DNA from: Diadophis punctatus similis
Taxonomy: Eukaryota > Chordata > Lepidosauria > Squamata > Dipsadidae
Direction of reading: 5' to 3'
Length of the DNA: 64,000 nucleotides
Assembly: GCA_023053685.1 (NCBI GenBank)
Contig: JALIGW010000003.1
Coordinates: 44,710,496 to 44,774,495 of the forward strand
This document shows positions 57,401-64,000 of the stretch, piece by piece. The notes under the pieces were generated by a model. The model saw only the letters and a list, made by a program, of their open reading frames with translations, was not told the DNA's origin and did not search any database. The translations under genes and the position numbers were made by a program. Within the stretch, counting starts at the first letter, position 1. The number at the start of each line of letters is the position of its first letter.

Positions 57401-58480
57401 TGGAGACAAGATTCATAAGACAATTCTATCTGATCTTGGAAACAAATTAGGTTCCCTAATTAGATTGACCCAAATCAACCCTTCGATTCGATCATCTGAA
57501 CTAAATCAAGAACTTGAATGGGATCAAAGCTAATCTACCCTCATTTATCGATTGATTATCAAGCCCCACTCAATTTCTTAGGCTGATTTCTAAGACCTTA
57601 CAGAAGAGTCAAGTTCCCAGAGGGATGCCTATGAATCCTTTGGGCCTTGTATTCAGCAGATATCTTGATCATGCCTTAGCCTGGTGGTGCTGGGTCAGTA
57701 GGGATATAGGAAGAAATCTTCCATTTTGGTCCTTGCTATGTGACAAAATCTCTGCATGGAAATTAGATGGCTCTGAACATGGATTATTTCCACCATCAAT
57801 TAAATACATATCTATTCATCCAGACTTTCTTCAAGTACCTTAACTATCTAACTGCCTGTTAGTTTAATAATTGTGAAGTTGCAGTTTTTCATTTTTAATC
57901 ATTGAATTGGGTTATTTAATATATTATTAATATACTTGTGATTTGACTATAAATCACTTGGAGGAATCTGACAAACGTGTGTGTTATTTAATGTCTCCTA
58001 TTCTTCAGTGAAACTTCCTTCAATGGGGGTTACTGTATTTACTTTGTACGTGACATTGCATAAGTTTGGAAAGGAGAACATGGGGGAAAGAAACCACCCA
58101 ACAACCGTATCTTGGATTCAACACACATCATTAATTTCCAAAGGAATTATGTGGCTTAATTGAAAATCCCTGGAAATTGCAAAAATAAAGGAATGGAGAA
58201 GCAATGTACATGCTACGTTAAGCCATAAAGCTGGTTTATTACTGAACGTACCACAAACTGCAGCAGATGCGAGCAGGCAAGCCATCATTGACATGCTTTG
58301 CTAAACTTAGTTTAACAAGTAGATGTGAGAGTCTGGCTTTGTTTCATGGGAAAGGAAGTTTAGAGGGTGATGCCATGGTAAAGTGAATTCATGTTCACAT
58401 ATCATGCTGAGTTGGCTAACGAAGCCATAAATGACTACAGTGACCACTCAATGTTAATACATTGACTATCAAGCCAGCAT
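54480..58480. other. 4-kb stretch with few repeats, no gene recognised
   Basis: The quietest part of the window. Only small features are seen: a (GTT)n run near 55411, a G run at 56642-56651 and a possible foldback-type fragment at 56965-57065 (CATGCAAGAAGCTTCTTCAG). No exons could be supported. Low repeat content could mean older unique sequence. Confidence 0.4.
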
Positions 58481-58482
58481 TA

Positions 58483-58600
58483 TGAGCCATGGTGGTGCAG
58501 TGGTTAGAGTGCAGTACTGCTGACTGCCGGCTGACTGCAATTTGGCAGTTCAAATCTCACCAGGATCAAGGTTGACTTGGCCCTTACCACAAAAATACAC
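58483..58600 (+). mobile_element. tRNA-derived SINE, 5' part
   Basis: GAGCCATGGTGGTGCAGTGG head and TCAAGGTTGACTTGGCCCTT. The 3' half is missing; a MITE follows. Confidence 0.8.
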
Positions 58601-58611
58601 CGCAACACAGC

Positions 58612-58800
58612 GGTGAAATCTACTTACCATCCCTACCGGTTCGGAAGCCCCCGTTGTGCACGCTTTTTCACCCTCTGCGCATGGGCAGAAGGTTTTGCGC
58701 ATGCGCAGAGGGTTAAAAAAATAAAATGGCGACGTCCGTGCGAGTGGGCGGAGCCTCACGCTGCCGCCACTACCGGTTCTCCGAACCACCGGCGGCCGTC
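58612..58800. mobile_element. CCGGTTC-type hAT-like MITE
   Basis: CGGTGAAATCTACTTACCAT at left, TACCGGTTCTCCGAACCACC at right, with CTGCGCATGGGCAGAAGG and TGCGCATGCGCA (58696-58707) inside. Closest to the 5965-6156 element. The TSD was not resolved. Confidence 0.7.
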
Positions 58801-58814
58801 ACTTCACTCTGCTA

Positions 58815-59140
58815 AACAAATAATTCCCTCACCAATGTTAAACTATTCACTAAGGCTGCATTACTATTACTATTAGTCTTCTCATCGTTCCTATCACCCA
58901 TCTCCTCCCACTTATGACTGTATGACTATAACTTGTGGCTTGTGTCCTTACAATTTATATTAATATTGATTTTTTCCTGGTTGCTTATTTGTACCCTATG
59001 ACAATCATTAAGTGTTGTACCTCATGATTCTTGACAAATGTATATTTTCTTTTATGTACACTGAGAGCATATGCACCAAAGACAAATTCCTTGTGTGTCC
59101 AATCACATTTGGCCAATAAAAATAAAATAAAGAAGAAGAA
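58815..59140 (+). mobile_element. Snake1-type LINE 3' end, plus strand
   Basis: Complement of the 41-kb and 63-kb copies: ATTAAGTGTTGTACCTCATG, TACACTGAGAGCATATGCAC, TGTGTGTCCAATCACATTTG and GGCCAATAAAAATAAAATAA. Here the tail is not an AATAG array. Confidence 0.82.
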
Positions 59141-59144
59141 ACTA

Positions 59145-60045
59145 TGAGACGATTACCCACTCTCATAAATGTCTGCAACACCCCCGTGTCTGCATTTTAA
59201 GCCCAGTCCTGTGACGTTCTGGCATTCTTCTCACTTGATGAAAAAATCAATAGAAATCTAATGGATCTTGGTGCATTGCCCCCTGGAAAAAAAAATGTTG
59301 GCCCTGACAGCATTCAGCAATTACTCTTTAAGCAGGACTAATAATGCTGACTTGTGCTCCGGCTTCTTTTCAACTCTGATATGGTTGCCTGCCTTATTAA
59401 TACAGTATTATCAGGTGCTTTATGAAGACAGAGACTCCTAGCTTTCTGATGCTAATAATAGCCCCAGCACCACTGGACAAGAGAGTCAATAATTGTAAGC
59501 TGGAGAACTTATCAGAGGTGGACTTCTCTGCATACAAATCTTCTTTAAAGAACGACTAGTGTCAGTAAACAATTTTATTACTGACTATTTATATTGGTTT
59601 CCCTTTATCCCCACAGATCTGATGGTAAATTACCCACCTGGGTGCTATTCATTCAGGGTCTCTCATAGTTAACAAACCAGTCACAGGCACTCCTGTAGTG
59701 GAACACGTGTATTGATTTCCCCCAAATCAAAGGAGAGGGTCAGGAGTGAAGGTATGAGCTTGTTCATTATAGGAGAAGCCGACAATGGAGAAGGAGAGGC
59801 TCTTTTTGCTGCATTTGAATGAAGTAAAGTCAATCTAGTGCAAAAGACTCTGGAAGAATCTCTTCCCGCCTAGGAAGGATGCAAAACCAAAAAGAGTATG
59901 AACTCCAAAGCAGACTACTTAATGTTGTCCGGTGTCCCAAGAGACTATCACCGCCCTGCAGGTGAAGCAATATATCACATTTTGCACCTTCTAATTCTGC
60001 CACTGAACTGCACAAAGGTGACTATTGCTGAACACATTCCCCAGA
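59145..60045. other. No gene recognised
   Basis: Sequence near 59560-59760 with TTTTATTACTGAC may be an old LTR, but no ends were found. Confidence 0.35.
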
Positions 60046-60049
60046 TGTC

Positions 60050-60400
60050 CCAGACAGAGGCAACTGGGCTTTCTGGTTTTTCTTTGAAGACATTTCGCTT
60101 CTCATCCAAGAAGCTTCTTCAGCTCTAACTGGATGGTGGGGAATGGAAGGATTTATACTTCGTGCAGACAGCTGGTCATTTGCATTCTTTTAGAGAGTCA
60201 CTGAGACCACCTGGAGATTTGTCTGTGTCATCAGGGTCACCTGAGTAAGGTAAATGGGTGTGGAGCCTTCTTGGAACTGTTAAAAGCTGAAGAAGCTTCT
60301 TGGATGACAAGATGAAACGTCTTCAAAGAAAAACCAGAAAATCTCTTGCCTCTTGAAAAAGCACCTCTTGAAAAAGCGCCTTTGGGACAACCATGACCTG
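60050..60400. repeat. Foldback repeat, unclassified
   Basis: The arm at about 60070-60130 (GTTTTTCTTTGAAGACATTT, CATCCAAGAAGCTTCTTCAG) is complementary to 60285-60345 (GCTGAAGAAGCTTCTTGGAT, AACGTCTTCAAAGAAAAACC). The spacer is about 160 bp. A related single arm is near 57030. The family is known to me only as a common squamate repeat. Confidence 0.65.
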
Positions 60401-60949
60401 GATGACTTAGAATCTCCATAGAATTCACCAGATACTGATATTTACAAACAGCTCAGGATTCATCAGCACCCTGAATAAAATTAAGAGTATGAATGTCTCA
60501 TTCGGACTCTAGAAATTTAGACTCAAATACAGCTGAGTTATAAAGTTTACTGGATGATCTGGAACCAGACACCATCTCTCAGCCTAACCTACTTCAGAGG
60601 ATTGTTGAGAGGATAATATGGCATAGGACTCTATGGAAATTATTGGGGGGAAAAAATTGGAATGGGGGCTCAAGCTAAAAACCCTTAACTCAATAAATAT
60701 TCCCAGGGAAACTAAAACTGTCACTTCAGCCATAAAACATATAGAAGGCCAAGGAATGCTGATAAGCTGAGAAAAGGTACTGGGAAAGAAGCAAAACTTT
60801 GGAAAACCAAGCAAGTGGATTCCTCAAAAGAAACTGTGCTAATGGAAAACTGCCTCTTTGTTCTTTCAAAGCCCCCTTTTCTTTGTAGTCCTGCCTCATT
60901 ACCACATTGTTCCATCTGATTGCTTCACTAGGCACATGATGCATTATAG

Positions 60950-61140
60950 CCAATCAAATACTTGCTTTTGTTCACATCCAGCCACACACCTTGCTGCGGT
61001 ATCCAATTACATCCATAATCTAATTTGCATAAATCTATAAAAAAGCAAGTCTTTTCCTCCAGAGCTTTCAATAAATTTGTGTTTCAACATAATGCATCCT
61101 AGTATTCAGTTCAGAGTCTGGGAAAATTCTCTGTCACTAT
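60950..61140 (+). promoter_or_regulatory. LTR-like promoter and polyadenylation block
   Basis: CCAAT boxes at about 60951 and 61003, TATAAAAAA at 61036 and AATAAA at 61070-61075 occur in that order and spacing, as in LTRs. LTR ends and a TSD were not found, so this may be an old or partial LTR, or a chance arrangement. Confidence 0.4.
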
Positions 61141-61157
61141 CAAAGACATCTTTAGAA

Positions 61158-61297
61158 CAGGGGTCTCCAGGAGAACCTTGGCAACTTTAAGACTTGTGGA
61201 CTTCAACTCCCAGAATTCCTCAGCCAGCAATTCTGGCTGAGGAATTCTGGGAGTTGAAGTCCACAAGTCTTAAAGTTGCCAAGGTTGGAGACCCCTG
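61158..61297. mobile_element. Palindromic hAT MITE, 140 bp
   Basis: CAGGGGTCTCCAGGAGAACC to GTTGGAGACCCCTG. Perfect TSD CTTTAGAA (61150-61157 and 61298-61305), form nnnTAnnn. The arms meet at AGCCAGCAATTCTGGCT. Confidence 0.94.
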
Positions 61298-61311
61298 CTT
61301 TAGAAGAAAGG

Positions 61312-61605
61312 TAAAAAGATAAAGGAGTCCCTGCGGATTTTACTTCGCTAGTCATTGCTGACCATAGGGGGCGGTGCTTATTTTTGTTTCAAGGCCATTG
61401 AGACAGCCCTGTCCAAAGACATTTCCATGGTCCATGTGGCCAGCATGATGTTATGGAATGCTGTAACCTTCCTACCGAAGTGGTACCTATTTATCTACTC
61501 GCATTTGTATGCTTTCGAACTGCTAAGTTGGCAGGAGCTGGGGCAGGGATGGGAACTCCCAGCCGACAAGCCAAGCATCTTAACCGCTGAGCCACTATGC
61601 TGCCC
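61312..61605 (-). mobile_element. Sauria-type SINE, near full length
   Basis: Minus-strand copy. The 3' part reads GGCGGTGCTTATTTTTGTTT, CATGGTCCATGTGGCCAGCA and TACCTATTTATCTACTCGCA. The tRNA-like head is at TTAACCGCTGAGCCACTATG. Confidence 0.87.
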
Positions 61606-61857
61606 CTTTCTTCAAAGAAAAGCGGGATATAAATGTAACTGTTACAAATCTGTACGTAAATTTGAAAATAATGCAGCATCTGACAGATTACAGATAGGCA
61701 GATTTTCCAAAAGACACCAGGATCTGAGGAGCATTTCAAAGGATGAGAAAATATTTTGTGTTGTTCTCTTGGTATGAAAAAGATGCAAATGAAACTAGGT
61801 CATACACATAATAACCTAGTTGTGTGCTAATCTGTGTAATTTATAGGGCAATAGCTA

Positions 61858-62085
61858 TAAGACTTATATACCGCTTCATAGTGCTTTACAGCCCTCTCTA
61901 AGCAGTTTACAGAGTTCAGCATATTGCCCCCCAACAATCTGGGTCCTCATTTTACCCACCTCGAAGGATGGAAGGCTGAGTCAACCTTGAGCCTGGTGAG
62001 ATTTGAACAGCTGAACTGCTGAACTAGCAGTCAGCTGAAGTAGGTTGCAGTGCTGCTTTTAACCACTGTGCCACCTCGGCACAAG
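61858..62085 (-). mobile_element. tRNA-derived squamate SINE
   Basis: GACTTATATACCGCTTCATA, CCAACAATCTGGGTCCTCAT, GTCAACCTTGAGCCTGGTGA and AACCACTGTGCCACCTCGGC. It has the same GAACAGCTGAACTGCTGAAC insertion as the 50.4-kb copy, so both belong to one subfamily. Confidence 0.87.
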
Positions 62086-62089
62086 TATG

Positions 62090-63018
62090 TTATATTTATA
62101 TGTATCTGTATATGCAGTTGAATAACGTATTATCTCTTTATTCAGGAATATGTAAACTGCTCTCCATCTAGTCAAATGTATAATATTTTACACTCTACAG
62201 ATATGTTGGGACTTCAAGAATTATCCGCCAGCACAGGGATGGTAATTTTCCATCTACTCTGTTTTAAATTCAAAATGCCCTGTTTTGAGTTCCAAATATT
62301 TCCTTTGCGTACAAAACAGGCTGTTTTAAACATTCTGAAAGCATTTCCAACTCAAAACAAAGTGTTTTAAACTCTGCTTAGAGCTGTGTTGAGTTCAAAC
62401 ATTTCAAAACTCATTTCAGTGGTAGTTTCAAATGCAAATCAAAAATTACAACTTGAAACATCTTGAATTCAAAATATGTTTGCTCTTTTACTACCAGCCA
62501 GCAACAGGATGCTGTGATGAAAATGGTTGCATGAGTTTATTCTTGCCCATTGAAGATTTTAGTTTCCAAAGGAGCTGGGAGCAAGTCCACATAGAAATAC
62601 TGCTGCAGTCAAGGCCAGCGCAACAGGCAAGGCCAAATGTCTGATCCAAGGCTGGAATAGATGGGGCATCCAAAGCAGGTAAAAGGCACTCCATACTGTT
62701 AATGCCACCTTACCTCCTAGTGACAAACAGATTTAGGATTCAGCTGTGAAACTTCAGGGGGAACACAATTCATTGGGAAGCAGATTCCAATTTCTTATAC
62801 TTTAAAAAGAACCCACTTCACTGAATTGACATACATAATCCAGATTTAAAGTTTACCTGTAACTCAAGAATTCCTTCGAGGTCATAAGGAAAAATCCCTT
62901 CTCTTTTTCTCTTAGGATATATTGTTTCCCCTCCCCCCCAGGGCAAAATCCTCTAAAAATATCCTTATTCCATTGTTCAATCTATGAAAATAGGACCATC
63001 TTTGGCAAAGCAGACAGC
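62090..63018. other. No gene recognised; loose internal repeats
   Basis: Between 62250 and 62470 there are many TTTTAAAC / TTCAAAAC variants in both directions (for example GTTTTAAATTCAAAAT, GTTTTAAACATTC). This is a low-complexity or decayed repeat of unknown type. Confidence 0.4.
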
Positions 63019-63076
63019 TATAGAATAGAATAGAATAGAATAGAATAGAATAGAATAGAATAGAATAGAATAGAAT
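63019..63076. repeat. (AATAG)n microsatellite, about 11 units
   Basis: Pure array at the 3' tail of the Snake1-type LINE. Confidence 0.97.
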
Positions 63077-63186
63077 TCTTTATTGGCCAAGTGTGATTGG
63101 ATACACAAGGAATTTGTCTTTGGTGCATATGCTCTCAGTGTACATAAAAGAAAAGATACATTTGTCAAGAATCATGAGGTACAACA

Positions 63187-63621
63187 CAGCGGCAGGTTGG
63201 TCCCTTACCGGTGCCGATGCACTGCGTGCGCATCTCCACGCTTCGGGTGCGCACTTGCTTGCTACGTGCACCCCCTTGCACGATTTTGCTTCTGCGCACG
63301 CACGGAAGCAAAATCACGCCGAAATCTTGCGAGGGGATGCGTGCGTGCATGAGATTTTGGCGCGATTTTGCTTCCACACATGCGCAGAAGCAAAATCTTG
63401 CCAAAATCTTACGCGCGCGTGCATCCCCTCACGAGATTTCAGCGCGATTTTGCTTCCACACATGCGCAGAAGCAAAATTGGCCAAAAATTCACTGGGAAA
63501 AATGGTGACGCGCGCGATGGACCGGCAGAGAGGGCTCCGGAGCGGTTGCGAACAAATTGCGCAATCGGCCGCTCCCTACTGGAGCTGCATATTGGGCAGC
63601 TCCAGCAGGAACCCACCTCTG
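63187..63621. mobile_element. CAGGGGCGGGTT-family MITE, palindrome-rich, in a LINE
   Basis: 435 bp, CAGCGGCAGGTTGGTCCCTT to GCAGGAACCCACCTCTG. Perfect TSD GTACAACA (63179-63186 and 63622-63629). The interior has repeated GCTTC(T/C)...GCGCA...GAAGCAAAAT palindromes and shared blocks with 45879-46355. The open frames across it (up to 243 codons when joined with flanks) are spurious. Confidence 0.93.
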
Positions 63622-64000
63622 GTACAACACTTAATGATTGTCATAGGGTTCAAATAAGCAATCAGGAAACAATCAATATTAATATAAATCATAAGGATAC
63701 AAGCAACAAGTTACAGACATACAGTCATAAGTGGGAGGAGATGGGTGATAGGAACAATGAGAAGATTAATAGTAATAGAGCCTTAGTGAATAGTTTGACA
63801 GTGGTGAGGGAATTATTTGTTTAGCAGAGCGTTTAGCGTTGGGGGGGGGGAACTGTTCTTGTGTCTAGTTGTTCTGGTGTGCAGCGCTCTATAGTGTCAT
63901 TTTGAGGGTAGGAGTTGAAACAGTTTATGTCCAGTATGCGAGGGGTCAGTAAATATTTTAACAGCCCTCTTTTTGACTCATGCAGTGTACAAGTCCTCGA

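Larger units (their letters stand above)
63019..63985 (-). mobile_element. Snake1-type LINE 3' end, split by a MITE
   Basis: Colinear with 41030-41580: TCTTTATTGGCCAAGTGTGA, ATGAGGTACAACA, [MITE], TACAACACTTAATGATTGTC, then TGTTCTTGTGTCTAGTTGTT and GGGTAGGAGTTGAAACAG. Similarity runs to near the window end. Confidence 0.85.

Noticed and set aside
60950..61140. Complete LTR around the CCAAT-TATA-AATAAA block
   Set aside because: I could not find paired TG...CA ends with a matching 5-bp duplication, so only the signal block is reported.
63093..63824. A 243-codon frame and a 148-codon frame near the window end
   Set aside because: The frame begins in LINE 3' sequence, crosses a MITE with exact TSD and leaves into LINE sequence again. 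It is not a gene.
19408..64000. RNF8, the gene that follows TBC1D22B in mammals
   Set aside because: I looked for FHA- and RING-type exons and found none. The gene may lie beyond the window or in different order.

Overview
The window is eukaryotic, AT-rich and dense in interspersed repeats, and it looks like a squamate, most likely a snake. The repeat set points there: tRNA-derived SINEs with squamate-type tails, Sauria-type SINEs, CR1/L3 and L2 LINE fragments, 3' LINE tails ending in (AATAG)n arrays (the 'Snake1' type microsatellite-seeding tail known from advanced snakes), a long GATA array, and many short hAT-type transposons. No bacterial, viral or organellar gene was seen. The only host gene I can read with confidence is the 3' end of TBC1D22B.

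TBC1D22B lies on the + strand. Five exons (14730-14836, 16253-16328, 17285-17412, 18551-18646, 19279-19407) encode the C-terminal 178 residues of this Golgi-linked TBC-domain protein, in frame across four GT-AG introns and ending in a TAG stop. The preceding exon was not found, so 1-14729 is probably intron. Sequence after 19407 is 3' UTR and then intergenic, with no second host gene recognised.

The rest is a layered record of transposition. Many insertions can be bounded to the base because their target-site duplications (TSDs) survive. They include one 5'-truncated L1 (9871-10930, 18-bp TSD), three solo LTRs with TG...CA ends and 5-bp TSDs (8776-9178, 31379-31909, 36878-37664), and about twenty non-autonomous DNA elements with 8-bp TSDs. 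The DNA elements fall into two groups. One has ends like CAGGGGTCTCCAAC, CAGGGGTGTCAAAC or CAGTGATGGCGAACC and TSDs that all fit nnnTAnnn. The other has CAGGGGTGGGTT ends, TSDs without that centre, and repeated GCGCATGCGC palindromes. Nested insertions give relative ages: MITE in solo LTR, MITE in L2 LINE, MITE in MITE, and SINE in SINE.

The most unusual find is at 27407-28561. A 1.15-kb hAT-like element, intact at both ends with a perfect 8-bp TSD, carries about 87 codons of coiled-coil sequence that I recognise as centrobin (CNTROB), next to a splice-acceptor-like sequence. This looks like capture of a host gene fragment by a non-autonomous transposon. Other points of note are perfect splice-donor consensus sequences and NRF1-like palindromes carried by the CAGGGGTGGGTT family, and a chimeric MITE near 52.2-52.7 kb.
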